A stretch of DNA of 64,000 nt, from the NCBI GenBank assembly GCA_030141605.1, contig JAQGDQ010000405.1, forward strand, positions 1 through 64,000, in the 5' to 3' direction. The DNA is from Tubiluchus corallicola. Taxonomy: Eukaryota; Priapulida; Priapulimorpha; Priapulimorphida; Tubiluchidae. The position numbers were made by a program, and so were the translations under genes. Of the stretch, positions 1 to 51,011 are shown piece after piece. The stretch's first letter is position 1. Each line of letters opens with the position of its first letter. The notes under the pieces were generated by a model. That model was not told the DNA's origin and ran no database searches. It was given only the letters and a program-made list of their open reading frames with translations.

Positions 1-150
1 GTACGTAAAGGAAAAATATTGAGTCAATTATGCGGAGTTATTTGAGTCAATTACCGACAGTTTTTATGTACATTTGAATAGGAGTGGCCCGTACCAGGCG
101 TTTTTGAGTCAAGCTATTGAGTCTATTAACCATGAATCTATTAAGCAGCG
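1..150 (-). mobile_element. pogo-like MITE, copy 1 (partial, cut by window edge)
   Basis: Read on the minus strand, this stretch matches the interior of the MITE at 36678-37086. Shared blocks include AGTCAATTATG, GAGTTATTTGAGTCAAT, CAGTTTTTAT, AGTGGCCC and TACCAG, in the same order and spacing. The terminal inverted repeat on the far side lies outside the window and the near end fades around 150. No coding capacity is visible. The match was found by eye. Confidence 0.65.
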
Positions 151-519
151 CATACAGTACTAGATTATTTAAATCATATTTATTGCCATTGTGACAGTAG
201 AATATTTTGTGCAATTCGTTATCTGATGTGAGATAACAAATTTGACGTTGAAAGTCCACTACAAGAACGCACGGTTACACATTTAAATTTTGTATCAGTT
301 TCAGTTAATATGAATGGTTGATATGATATTTTTGAGCAGCAGGCTAAAATGAGTTATCAATGTTTATATTTCCGTTTTTAATCAAAGTAATCATGATGTG
401 CCATGAAATAATTCAGTAAAAGCCGTTTTTAAGTTTATTGCAGCGTGTGTGACATTTTTTAAAAATGTGCAAGTTTCTTCATTTTTTATTTCATCAACAT
501 TAATGCTATCTTTTTTCAG

Positions 520-579
520 TTTCCAATTTCTTATTCTGTTGCTGTACGATCACAAGGTATTGGCATTTGCAATTTACAG
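520..579 (+). CDS. Gene 1 exon a (CUB end)
   Basis: Twenty codons between TTTTTTCAG and GTGAAG, phase 0 at both ends. The peptide (SVAVRSQGIGICNLQ in its second half) aligns with gene 2 exon 28 (ESVIVRARGPGIALVQ), which is one codon longer. It is too short to be called as an ORF and is recognised from the paralogue. Confidence 0.75.
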
Positions 580-3500
580 GTGAAGTATTCTTCTGTTATC
601 ATTAATGAAAAGATGAACTTTAACTCTTATATTTTTTTTAGAATTTTAGTACTTTTTACTCATTGTAATAAGGCTAAAGTCACAGTGCATAAAATTTATA
701 AAGCTAAAAGGTAGCTTTTCGTTGAGTGCACAACTGTACACATTCAAATGTGTCTATATCTTCTTAGCCACTTCATTTCTTATCTGTCTTTATTCTGCCA
801 TTGAATGCTGTGTCCCAGTCTGCAGAATGCCGAATTGCATAAAAAAGCTTTTGTGATCGTTATTAACCTGTATTGTCTAAACACGCATGTACCACATGTC
901 TGGAATTAATTATATCTTACTGCATTATAGACAGCAATCACTTTTGATGCACACGTTATTGCGCTACTGCAGTATTGGTAATGTGGGCATTTGATAAGAC
1001 CTATCTTTCTGGGTATTTTTCTGCAAGGACTTGTGAAAGAAGATCATTTGATACTTGTTACGTGGCAACAAAATATTACTGTACATGTTTAGTAGCATGA
1101 AATAGACATATTAACCTTTTTACTACGGAAGGCAGCACCTTGCCGCCTATGTTTTTCATACAAGGAATGGAAGGCGGTAGACTGCCGCTCAAGCTCAGCA
1201 CTAGGCGGAGTCAGGTCTGTTTAGTTCGCTGCTACGCCCATGCAAAAACATTGTAGAAAAGTTTAACAGCTGTGGGATTGGGGTGTGCTTCACAGTAAGT
1301 AAGGCTAATCCGCCAATCAGCATCTGAAGCCAGGTGAATTCCATAATACTGCACTGTATGGTATGTTCCCATGCAAAATCACTTGTAGATCTTCGATGAA
1401 ATGTATGTTTAGTTGATTGTTCTGCATTCTTATTAAATGATTGCATATTATGGATTAGTATTGTGTCTTTTGTAAAAACTGGTTTCTAAAGCTTATCTAT
1501 ATGGGTGTGCAAGTGAGTGTGCGTGTGTAGGAATAAAACTAATGTTTAATATTAGTACTTAATAATGAACAACTGTTTGTTTATTTACTAACACACCACA
1601 ATAAGTTATTGTCAAATGTGCAAAAGCCAATGTGGCCCAGTTAAAAACTTCCACCCTGCGTGCCTGGTAAAATCCTCTCGCGTAATTTATTCCTCAATTA
1701 CTTTGCAAGTATTTGTACGCCCCTCTAGATGTGCAAAAATACATAAGCAATTCTATTCATTTGGTAGCTGCGCATTATGATGATGTGCATTATGTGTTGC
1801 TGGGCAGCATTTGTCTTCTATGAAGTTCTCTTCTAATTTGTAATACATGTCTATCAAGTACATAGTCTCCGGTATTGATGTATTGAAAGAGACTTCTATA
1901 TGAACAGGATAACTTGTGCTAAATTCCTGCTTTCCAGCACAGCAATTTGAAAGAACACAAATGTATATGTTGGCTATGCTTTAGCCGGTGCTATTAAGGA
2001 AACACGAATGATGTTTTAATGTACATATGAAGATGCTCAGTATCATATGTCAATTACAGCATCTTGATTTGGCGTCATCTCATTAATGATTCGTTTTTTG
2101 GTTTGAGTCATTAGGAATAAAGGAGAATGACTTACTTTACATCAAGTAAGAATCTTTTAAGAAACATGAAGGGTAGTATTTGTGGTGCAAAAAGTTGGAT
2201 GACTTTGTGGTATAAAGAGTTGGATGACTTTGTGGTATAAAGAGTTGAATGACCTTGTGGTATAAAGAGTTGAATGACCTTGTGGTGTAAAGAGTTGAAT
2301 GACTTTGTGGTATAAAGAGTTGGATGACTTTGTGGTATAAAGAGCTGAATGGCTTTGTGGTGTAAAGAACTGGATGACTTCGTGGTATAAAGAGTTGGAT
2401 GATTTTGTGTTATAAAGAGTTGGATGATTTTGTGTTAGAAAGAGTTGCATGACTTTGTAGTATAAAGAGTTGCATGACTTTGTGGTATAAAGAACTGGAT
2501 GACTTCGTGGTATAAAGAGTTGGATGATTTTGTGTTATAAAGAGTTGGATGATTTTTTGGTATAAAGAACTGGATGACTTCGTGGTATAAAGAGTTGGAT
2601 GATTTTGTGTTATAAAGAGTTGGATGATTTTGTGTTAGAAAGAGTTGCATGACTTTGTAGTATAAAGAGTTGCATGACTTTGTGGTATAAAGAACTGGAT
2701 GACTTCGTGGTATAAAGAGTTGGATGATTTTGTGTTATAAAGAGTTGGATGATTTTGTGTTAGAAAGAGTTGCATGACTTTGTAGTATAAAGAGTTGCAT
2801 GACTTTGTGGTATAAAGAGTTGAATGAACTTGTGGTATAAAGAGTTGAATGACTTTGTAGTACAAAGAGTTGGATGATTTTGTGTTATAAAGAGTTGAAT
2901 GACTTTGTGGTATAAAGAGTTGGATGATTTTGTGTTATAAATTGGGTTCAGTTGGTTATGGTTGTTATGTGGCAGATAATTTTGTAGGCACTGTCATGTA
3001 TGCTGATGACATTGCCTTGTTGTCAGGGTCATGTAGACACTTACGTGAAATGCTTAAAATCTGCAAAAAATATGGTATAGAATGGAGTATCTCATTTAAT
3101 CCTAAGAAAACATGGCTTCTTTATTTTGGTAAAAGCTTTACTGGAGAGGGTGTAATTTGTTTTTGCGGTAAACAACTGATCTGGAAACAGACAGTAAAGT
3201 ATTTGGGTTGCGATATTTTGACAAGTGATAGTTTTTCTATTGATGTTTCAAGGTTAAAAAGGAAATTCATTGGTTCCGTGAATAATATTCTTTCAAGTAT
3301 GGGCCATAATCGTAATTACATAGTAGCTAAAACTCTGATCAATACATATTGTCTACCCATTTTGTTATATGGGTGCGAAATTGGGGGTATATCGAATAAT
3401 GAAGTTAATGCCATTAGGGTAAAATGGAACACTGCTTATAGAAAAATATTCGGTTTTAGACAAAATGAAAGCGTCAAATTGTTAATGTATTTTTGTGCCA

Positions 3501-6500
3501 CAATGCCTGCAAATTATTTAATAGATAGTCGAAAATTAAACTTTGTGAGAAAAATTGTAAACTCTTGCACATTGAGAATTCCAAAGCTATGCTACTATGT
3601 AAATAACAGTCAAGTAAATTTAAGATTTAAATATGGTTGCACTGTAGATCTAAATAAAAATGTAAAATTGAAGGTTAAGAACAACATTTAAAGATTATGT
3701 TTTAAGATATCTATTATAGCTCCTTACAACACTGTATAATGTAATACAATTACAAGGGAACTACAATGTGTGGTTATTGTAAAGTTGAATGTCTGTAGAT
3801 ATGTTACTTTACTAATATTGCATTACCTGTATATTTTTATACGAAATAAACTCATAATAATAATAATAAAGAGTTGGTTGACTTTGTGGTATAAAGAGTT
3901 GGATGACTTTGTGGTATAAAGAGTTGAATGACTTTGTGGTATAAAGAGTTGAATGACTTTGTGGTATAAAGAGTTGGATGACTTTGTGGTATAAAGAGTT
4001 GGATGACTTTGTGGTATAAAGAGTTGAATGATTTTGTGTTATAAAGAGTTGGATGACTTTGTGTTATAAAGAGTTGGATGACTTTGTGGTATAAAGAGTT
4101 GAATGACTTTGTGGTATAAAGAGTTGAATGACTTTGTGGTATAAAGAGTTGAATGACTTTGTGGTATAAAGAGTTGAATGATTTTGTGGTATAAAGAGTT
4201 GAATGACTTTGTGGTATAAAGAGTTGAATGACTTTGTGGTATAAAGAGTTGAATGATTTTGTGTTATAAAGAGTTGGATGATTTTGTGTTATAAAGAGTT
4301 GAATGACTTTGTGGTATAAAGAGTTGAATGACTTTGTGGTATAAAGAGTTGAATGACTTTGTGTGGTATAAAGAGTTGAATGACTTTGTGGTATAAAGAG
4401 TTGAATGACTTTGTGGTATAAAGAGTTGAATGACTTTGTGGTATAAAGAGTTGAATGACTTTGTGGTATAAAGAGTTGAATGATTTTGTGGTATAAAGAG
4501 TTGAATGACTTTGTGGTATAAAGAGTTGAATGACTTTGTGGTATAAAGAGTTGAATGACTTTGTAGTATAAAGAGTTGAATGATTTTGTGGTGTAAAGAG
4601 TTGAATGACTTTGTGGTATAAAGAGTTGAATGACTTTGTGGTGCAAAGAGTTGAATGACTTTGTGGTATAAAGAGTTGAATGACTTTGTGGTATAAAGAG
4701 TTGAATGATTTTGTGGTATAAAGAGTTGAATGACTTTGTGCCATAAAGAGTTGAATGACTTTGTGGTATAAAGAGTTGAATGACTTTGTGGTATAAAGAG
4801 TTGAATGATTTTGTGGTATAAAGAGTTGAATGACTTTGTGGTATAAAGAGTTGAATGACTTTGTGGTATAAAGAGTTGAATGACTTTGTAGTATAAAGAG
4901 TTGAATGATTTTGTGGTGTAAAGAGTTGAATGACTTTGTGGTATAAAGAGTTGAATGACTTTGTGGTGCAAAGAGTTGAATGACTTTGTGGTATAAAGAG
5001 TTGAATGACTTTGTGGTATAAAGAGTTGAATGACTTTGTGGTATAAAGAGTTGAATGACTTTGTGGTATAAAGAGTTGAATGACTTTGTGGTATAAAGAG
5101 TTGAATGACTTTGTGGTATAAAGAGTGGATTGATCTTGTGGTAAAGCAAATGATAAATATTTAAAAGTTTAGCCTGTGTACTAAACTGGTTTATCACTAA
5201 ACATTAAACATGTATCTTCACTATATATACATATATATAATATATATAAATTAAGCAATTCTGGTAATCATTATGTAAGACGTCTCGATTTATTTATAAC
5301 CATGTGTACACAAACATTTTACAGTTATTTACATTACTTAAATTTTCGTCTCCGCGGAGTACTGTATATAATATTTCTCACTGCCAAATTTCTAATCACC
5401 TTATTATAACTAACTGCTTCTTGATTACAGCCATAATGCAATTACCAGTTAATCGTGTGGTGGTGATGGTAGTGGTAGTAATATGCCAGTAACTTTGAGA
5501 CAACAGCATTTTTAGTCTTTAGGTACACCTATCAATCGGGTCTTGTTACACTTCATACCTGTAATAACTGAACATTCCTATGAATGAAGTACTTTTGGCA
5601 GCATTATCTACCATTTCGGTTAAACTTACACATGAATAGTAGGGGTGATCATCGAACGTTCGAATTCGATTCGAACAAGTTTTTTTAGTTCGAACTCGAT
5701 TCGAATCCAAAACTATAGATTCGAATAATTCAGCACTTCAATCACATATGTTCTTTATCACTAAAACGATTGAAACATTGTGCAATTAGCATAATTGTGA
5801 TTTCTGCACACAATTTTAAACAAATTACTAGTCGTTTCATTGCAGAACAAAATCTAGTGATATGCATGATCTTTGTAAGACTAATTTTTGCTGGTGGTTC
5901 GAAAACTTGTTCGAAAATCTTTCGATCTCAATTCGAATTCGAAACACTGAATTTCGGTTCGATTCGAATTCGCTTTCTGCTAGAGAATGCCTACCCCTGA
6001 TGAATAGGCCTTACAGGTTTTTATTCCTTAGTAATTTCTTACGCCATTCTGTTTACTCTGTATAAACTTTGGAAAAATTCCAGTGATTCACTCACTCATA
6101 ACACTTTTTTCATCTCCAAAAATATTTATCCAAATGAGTTGAAATATCTTTGATAGAATGAATAGTTAGGATGTCCTTAGTTCAAAACAAAAAGAATGTA
6201 GCTATCCTTTCGTTAATTTGTTAATTAGAGCTGTTTAATTAATTAATTGTTTTACAATAGTAATCCTGTATTTATCCTTGTAAACCTTGATGCTCAGGCA
6301 TAAAAACACTATTGTCCAGCATTGCTTTGCTTTTGAAAATGAAGCCAAATTAAACAAAATTGAATTGAAAAGGTATATGCACTACTAAAATAGACAAATT
6401 AAAATTGACGTTACATTTTTTCATGTAATTTTTTTGATGAGTTAACATTACTTTTCTTCAACTTAGATTAAATGGATGTGTAACATAAAGGCAATACCCA

Positions 6501-9500
6501 CACTGCCTTCGTTCAAGTTAGAACCTGAAGTTGTTCAGGATATGGGCTCAAACATCCAGGTTCAGGTTTGTGTAAGGTAAGGTAAGATGTGCATAATTAG
6601 GAATTAAAGTTTGCCATGCTGCTGCACGTTATGCAAAAATTTTAAGCAACAAAGAAGCAAAAACAAGCAAAAAGAATGGGCTAGATCACTTAAATGCCGA
6701 AGGCAGATTAACTGGGTGGGTTTTGAGGCTACCAGTAAATAATGCACTTATTAAAGCCTCCCTTGAATCAGTTCAGCCATTAAGGAAGCCAAGGGGCTGT
6801 ACATTACTCTCTTGGATGGATTTAATGCAAAAGGATCTCAGTGCAGCACTCCTGTTTCGCAAAAATAGGATTGTTTAGGCAGAAGGTGGATAGTATGATG
6901 TCTTTTGATGATGGAGCCCAAAATGTGCTATGTGATACCTGATACAAAATGATGCATTGAGTCAACACTAGCAGGGTCTAGTGGCTACTGAATTATTTGC
7001 TGTGTAAGCTTGTCTTAAGGCCAAACTTTTAGTGCAAGAGGCACTCATTAAATTCTTAACAGCGAATTTTTGTTACAGTTGTTTGGTATAAGATCAGTTT
7101 TTTGGCTGGTTGATTTTATTTTGTTTCTCTTGGCATGAGAATTTCAGTGAAATTTGCCATATATTATCACCCATCCTGTGTGCACTTTTCCACGCAGTAA
7201 TACCCTGTTATAGGGGCCGTCGACATATATTGATATCAAGTTTTTGGCCAATTTTGAGGACCTACCTACCTTGCATTATAATGGCGTTATCAATTGGCCC
7301 ACCACCTACCTGCCCCTTATATTGATATTGATACCACACTTTTTGTACATTTTATTCTTCCTCCTCCCAAGGACAGGCAACAGCATCACTTGCGTTAATT
7401 AACGGAAAACCATCATTGTATTCTACTGGTATCGAAGGTGGAGCAGTGGCAGCCCCAATTCACTGAACTCATTCTCATTGACCCAGTTTGCAGATTCTTC
7501 CTCCTCGCGGCCAATTTCAACCAGCCATTTCTTGTAACACATCACTTTTTCTGCACATGTGAAAAAATCATGAAGTCAGATAACGATATCACGACTAAAT
7601 CTTCTATCTACCTTGCGTTATAATGGCATTGTCACATCTTCTGCCACCTACCTACCTTCAACATGATAATTATCGTTATATGTCCGTGGCCCCTTGGTCT
7701 GGTATCATTGCTTTGTCTTCAGAAGTCAGATAAGATTGACCATTATGTAAAGAAAGCTCAACTAAAATATCGTTTAAATGTAAACAGAAACTTTACTTTC
7801 AGTATTTTTGTGCAATTCTGATTCATCCAAAAAGTATGACAAACCAATGTAAATGCTGTTGAAGTCCAGAAAAAAGCACTGAATTTGTTGGGTTAGATAA
7901 GTGGGGTGGCTAGAAACTGTATTCTTTTTTATGATAATCCTGCTGACAACCAGGATGGAGAGGTTATTGAATGTGCTAATTTTCCTTAAAGTAATCGTAA
8001 GAATAAACGTGCTAGGTTTACCTAGAAAATTTTTCACAGCAGTGTCCATAAGCATTTCCAAAAAAGTCTCATCACTGCTTCTATTTTATTCCAGTTGGTT
8101 CTATTATTTCCACCAAAACTTGCCCAGCTGTACTTTGTCCAAATTACATCACCTCAGTAGGAATTTTACAAGTAATGATATGTACTGTATGAGCTCGAGT
8201 ACCGAGTTTTTTTTAAACATTTTTGGCAACTTTTTTTAAACATTTTAACTGTGTTATATTTACTAAAATCTGTAAAAAACGATAGATAACATCATAGCAG
8301 TATCTATTGTGGATTTTACATTTCAGTAAAACTGCCAAGCCCTGTTGTTCACTATTGTGTGAAAATGTGTAACACCTAATTGACAACGATTGTGACTAGT
8401 CGATTTCAGAACAGGCTTGGCCTATTGTAGGCAGGTGTTAACGAGGTTAGCCTCATTCTGCATTAGGCAACCGAAATATTCATTTATAAGTAGTCTAATG
8501 CTGCTCTAATTCTACTTCAGATTGATTTTAATTACCGTGGCTTTAACTTATATTCTATTTTAAGGTGATTTTATCTAAGACTGTGGTTTTTAATTCCATT
8601 CTATTTGTTAACTAGATTGTGTTTTAACTAATGTGGTTTTAGTATGACCTTATAAATCATGATAGTCATGCTGGTGGAATCATAATGAATGTTTCTGATG
8701 TGACATTGATCATGGTTAATTTAATTTAGGTTAATTTAAATGTACTTAGTAATGCGAAAATATTCTGCATTATTGGCTACTGCGCACCTCTTGGTCATTC
8801 CTGGTATATAATGCAACAGCTCAGCAGTGTTGTCAGCTGCCACAAGAGCAACCTAGTAGTGGACGAACATGGCTTTTGTTATCAGTTAATCATTTAGTGG
8901 CTAGTTTCGCAGTGCGTGGTTTTCATATAAAATCATCCTATAGCAGCAGAGATAGTTAAAGTGTGTGAGTTTTTAGATAAGAAACTTTTTAATGAGATTC
9001 AATTTGACTAAATAGTTAGCCGTATTACGAATACAAAGAGGTGTAAATATTACGTCAAAAGCAATTCCCTCTTGTTAGAAAAGTTCATCATTATTTCAAT
9101 ACCGCGAGGAAGCTGTACTTTATAGAGATCTCATTTTAGTAGCATTAGTTGCAGTTACAAAAACAGTATGTCTGAATTTTACATCTTAAATGTTCTTTCA
9201 TCTTTGACAGCATCGATTGGTATTTGTATTATTTCTCGTAGATATCAAAAAAAGGACAAGGTTAGCAGTGGAATGGCTGTTGTTTGCATGCACTTGCCAT
9301 CTGGATATGTGGCTGACACCACTAAAGTGAAAAAAATTCTAGCAAGTGAGTTAAACAGGAAAAGTGCCGATTTTCCCTATGAACTACAGCGAATCGAAAC
9401 AGTAGCTGGGGATACCATTGTTAACATGTATTATAATAGGGTAAACAAAGGTTTAGATTTCATATTATTTTCAAAATGCTGATAATGCTAATATTGTCAT

Positions 9501-10980
9501 TAATATTGTGTAATTGAGTGGCGTGATAATGATGCTTTGACATAGTACAAAAGAATTTGCAAGCATTTTTAGATTTTCACATAGGTGGTTTGTACAGACA
9601 GCGAATAAAGGTTTGGTCCCATAAATACGACTCTTTCACAAGACTCTGGTTTGAGTCACGACCAGAACAATGCTTATACTTACTGTTCTTACTTGATAGA
9701 TAACAATAAACCGAACTTGCATTACTGTCGATGCCTTTAAAGCCTTCAACGTTAAGCTAACGAAACCAGCGGTGGTGCGGGTATTCGATTACTATGCTCC
9801 TGGTATGTATACTTATTTAACCATGATGACTGTGTTTGTCTCGCAACTTGTTTAACATTCGAATCAATAGAAATTTGTTACTTGCTAAGAATGCCTGATG
9901 CATTTAGGATAATTTATATTAGTTCTAGTAGCAGTTCAGTTCAGCATCCAGTTAGCATTTTTTATGGACCTACTTTGTAATATTTAGCAGCGTGCAAGTT
10001 GTGATACAGCATTTAGTGGCAGGACCAAAATCAATGTAGAGACTGTGGCGTGATTGGAACTGAGCTCATTATCAAGGATAATACTCTCAGATCTCTTTGT
10101 CACTGTAGGATGTACAACTTTTCTCAGTGAGTTAAGTTGTCAATGCATCAGGTGAGATGAAACTGCCTAAGAGTGTCTTTATGTCCACCCATCTATTTAC
10201 TGACTAGGATTACCTAACTTAGCAGACACCTTGACTGCTTGGTCATTCTTGCTCTTGTAATAGAAGTTTTAAAAAATTTTATTTGAACAAATCCTTGCTG
10301 TCAACATTGAGATTTGAACAGAGCATTTTTAGCTGAACGAACCATTACTATGAACAGTGACACCTGAACCGAGTTTACTTGAATGAACCCTTGCTGTCAA
10401 CATTGAGATTTGAACTGAGCAGTTCCAGCTGACTGAACTATTACTATGAACAGTGACATCTGAACAGAGCATTTTTACTTGAGCGAACCCTTGCTGTGAA
10501 GATTGAGATCTGAATTGAGCGTTTTTACTTTAACAAACCTTTGCTGTGAACATTGATATTTGAACTGAGCGATTTCAGCTGAATGAACAATTACTGTGAA
10601 CAGTGACATCTGAACCAAGCATTTTTACTTGAACAAGCCCTTGCTGTCAACAATACGATTTGAACTGAGTATTTTCAACTAAATGAAGCATTAAGTAAGC
10701 GATAAACAATGATGTACTCTGGATGACTGCATGAAAGTTTCAACCATCGCAACAATACACAACAGATACATGCCTATAGCATTTTGAATGACTCGATGTG
10801 CTGTTATTAACATTCATGAACAAAAGTCTTTTGAATATTTCTGACTTCCCAATTGTACTTGATTTTTCAGATGATGAAGCTGTGAAATTCTATACATTGG
10901 GAGCAGATGTTTTGCCTGGAACTGACCCGGATATTCCGCAGCCGACTACAATGATGTGTGTATCATACAAAACTCAATAA
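520..10980 (+). CDS. Gene 1: A2M/CD109-family thioester protein, C-terminal part only
   Basis: This is the 3' end of an alpha-2-macroglobulin-superfamily gene, spliced as 520-579, 6467-6576, 9242-9440, 9700-9802 and 10871-10980. All junctions are GT..AG and phases run 0, 2, 0, 1, identical to exons 28-32 of gene 2. The product contains the end of the CUB region and the MG8 receptor-binding domain (LPSGYVADTTK, then PAVVRVFDYYAPG). It stops soon after the domain with a short tail containing one Cys, and has no stalk, membrane segment or GPI signal, so this paralogue looks secreted. Upstream exons (TED and earlier) must lie left of the window. Its first visible intron is 5.9 kb and carries a minisatellite, a LINE and a MITE. 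A pseudogene cannot be excluded, but no frame break is seen in the visible exons. The nearest poly(A)-like hexamer is ATTAAA at 11279-11284. Confidence 0.85.
580..2178. other. Gene 1 intron, left part: nothing recognised
   Basis: AT-rich intronic sequence. I see no coding similarity, clear repeat or RNA gene in it. Confidence 0.5.
2179..2940 (+). repeat. 25-bp minisatellite, left block
   Basis: About 30 tandem copies of a 25-nt unit of the form GTTGAATGACTTTGTGGT plus ATAAAGA. Units here are diverse (GGATGATTTTGTGTT, GCATGACTTTGTAGT, AACTGGATGACTTCG types). Variant strings recur at 2431, 2631 and 2756, that is 8 and 5 units apart, which shows higher-order duplication. The block lies inside a gene 1 intron and continues at 3871 after a LINE insertion. 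Confidence 0.95.
2941..3870 (+). mobile_element. 5'-truncated LINE (L2/CR1-like) inserted in the minisatellite
   Basis: The fragment encodes the C-terminal half of a non-LTR reverse transcriptase: the catalytic YADD at 2999-3010, then FNPKKTWLLYFG, a KYLGC motif, and a thumb-like region ending at a stop at 3689-3691. About 180 nt of 3' UTR with AATAAA ends in a short (ATA)n tail at 3854-3869, as L2/CR1-type elements do. The frame is open over about 250 codons, but the first residues read into the minisatellite, so the true 5' edge is the truncation near 2941. The array phase is continuous across the insertion (TATAA, then AGAGTTGG), so little or no target duplication was made. The clade assignment is tentative. 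Confidence 0.88.
3871..5145 (+). repeat. 25-bp minisatellite, right block
   Basis: About 51 more 25-nt units, much more homogeneous than the left block. A diagnostic run of variant units (TTGTAGT, GGTGTAAAG, GGTGCAAAG) starting at 4561 reappears at 4886, 325 nt later, so a 13-unit segment was duplicated. One unit near 4347-4372 carries an extra GT. Antisense ORFs of several hundred codons here are by-products of the repeat. Confidence 0.95.
5146..5631. other. Gene 1 intron: nothing recognised
   Basis: AT-rich sequence with a small TATA-type simple tract near 5221-5250. No gene or element is seen. Confidence 0.4.
5632..6007. mobile_element. hAT-like MITE with perfect 8-bp target-site duplication
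   Basis: The element runs 5640-5999 (360 bp). It is flanked by identical ATGAATAG octamers at 5632-5639 and 6000-6007, the target-site length of hAT elements. The termini are imperfect inverted repeats: TAGGGGTGATCATCG at the left and CAGGGGTAGGCATTC read inward from the right. Each is followed by runs of TTCGAATTCGATTCGAA-type sequence, typical of a widespread hAT MITE style. It has no transposase and sits in the gene 1 intron. Confidence 0.85.
6467..6576 (+). CDS. Gene 1 exon b (CUB end / MG8 start)
   Basis: Starts after CAACTTAG, ends before GTAAGG, enters in phase 0 and leaves with two bases over. It begins IKWMCN and ends VQVCV, matching gene 2 exon 29 (VKWSYN ... LVVNVCV). Its donor lies in three tandem GTAAG units, so small donor shifts are possible. 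At 36 codons it was recognisable only through the paralogue. Confidence 0.8.
6660..6960 (+). mobile_element. LINE ORF2 C-terminal remnant
   Basis: One frame reads GRLTGWVLRLPVN ... SWMDLMQKDLSAA and then hits stops. This is the pattern found at the extreme C-terminus of many LINE ORF2 proteins (RLxWxGHVxRMP ... EKDL). The related relic at 44991-45194 on minus has the same motif order. It is short and degenerate, and clade assignment is not safe. Confidence 0.5.
6962..9241. other. Gene 1 intron: nothing convincing
   Basis: It contains scattered CCTACCTACCTT-type motifs near 7250-7700 and short unsupported ORFs on both strands around 7774-8239. No exon matching the paralogous gene is expected here, because exons b and c are adjacent in gene 2 order. 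Confidence 0.4.
9242..9440 (+). CDS. Gene 1 exon c (MG8 receptor-binding domain, first half)
   Basis: Sixty-six codons after TCTCGTAG, ending at AATAGG before GTAAAC. The upstream split codon AG+A makes Arg. The exon contains LPSGYVADTTK and TIVNMYYNR, matching gene 2 exon 30 (LPSGYVTANRK, TMIYLYYNS) and the receptor-binding domain of A2M-family proteins. Confidence 0.9.
9590..9670 (+). repeat. Possible tRNA-derived SINE remnant
   Basis: The segment around CTCTGGTTTGAGTCACGACC resembles a box B/T-arm (GGTTTGAGTC), preceded by an anticodon-arm-like stretch. It is too degenerate for a tRNA gene. Confidence 0.3.
9700..9802 (+). CDS. Gene 1 exon d (MG8, second half)
   Basis: Begins after CTTGATAG and ends one base into a codon before GTATGT. 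It contains the family signature PAVVRVFDYYAPG, equal to PAYVRVFDYYNPG in gene 2 exon 31. Length (103 nt) and phase match the paralogous exon exactly. Confidence 0.9.
10281..10692 (+). repeat. ~50-bp tandem repeat with alternating unit types
   Basis: About eight units of roughly 50 nt in gene 1's last intron. Two subtypes alternate: one with CCTTGCTGTCAACATTGAGA and one with CATTACTATGAACAGTGACA. The effective period is therefore a ~100-nt dimer. No coding potential. Confidence 0.85.
10871..10980 (+). CDS. Gene 1 terminal exon (secreted C-terminus)
   Basis: Follows GATTTTTCAG and completes GAT from the previous exon. It reads DDEAVKFYTL, then a Pro/Asp-rich tail with one Cys and TAA at 10978-10980. 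DDEAVKFYTL corresponds to VDEAVLSYNL at the start of gene 2's last exon. Here the protein ends within about 25 residues with no GPI-type tail. Confidence 0.85.
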
Positions 10981-11644
10981 CAACTTGTTACAGGCTTATG
11001 AAATGCAGCTTGGTGTTCCGAACAAAATTTTTATTTTTAATTTTTTAAATGTAATAACAGGTATCTGCATTATGCTGCATACAAAACGGTATGATTTTTT
11101 ATGTCACATTTACTAAATGGCCAATATTGCAGTACTGCATTGTCATTTGAATTTTTACCCTATTATGAATTCCTTAACCCAAGTCACTTTTTATTTTACA
11201 AACACAGATTAACACTTTGCTGATAAAACAACTTGCAGGAGAGGCAGGTTCTTGTTGCTTGTTCCTTGCATCACTGCCATTAAACACAGTGCAATGATCG
11301 AAGCAGTGTGACTTGGTAACAAACATTTAGTGGTTGTCAAGTATCACATTTTCTATTGGATTTAGTGAGTGTCTAACTCTCTCCTCCCTCCCCCATTGCT
11401 GGAGCTTTTATATTTACTATGTTTTTTGTAGTTGCATTTGCCCGATCGCATTGTCAAAACAAAACCCCACATAAGATGCCTAAACATGACCTAAATTTTG
11501 AGAACCAAAATTGATATCATTGCTTAGTTCTTACCATTACTGTGCAAAATATGTTGGTGTGGTCTTTCCTGTCATGTGACAGGTTATGCTAAACTGTTAT
11601 GTAATTTCATTTTTGGTTTTATAAAGATATATTTTTCTTCTAAG
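10981..11644. other. Short intergenic interval between the tandem TEP genes
   Basis: Only 664 bases separate gene 1's stop from gene 2's first recognised exon. ATTAAA at 11279-11284 could serve gene 1 polyadenylation; the first AATAAA (11646-11651) falls inside gene 2's MG1 exon. I found no convincing gene 2 promoter or signal-peptide exon. A 10-codon start at 11551 followed by a 62-nt intron is phase-compatible with the MG1 exon but too short for a signal peptide. Confidence 0.5.

Positions 11645-51011
<39,367 letters not shown>

Noticed and set aside
2179-5145. CRISPR-like direct repeats
   Set aside because: Units are contiguous with no unique spacers, and the genome is eukaryotic.
3852-5197. 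Antisense ORFs of 235-302 codons
   Set aside because: Product of the 25-bp minisatellite (75-nt super-period without stops on minus), lying in an intron.
7774-8239. Overlapping ORFs on both strands
   Set aside because: No recognisable similarity; within a gene 1 intron.
11551-11582. Possible first exon of gene 2 (10 codons, phase-compatible)
   Set aside because: Too short for a signal peptide and would need a 62-nt intron with a weak donor, unlike the rest of the gene.
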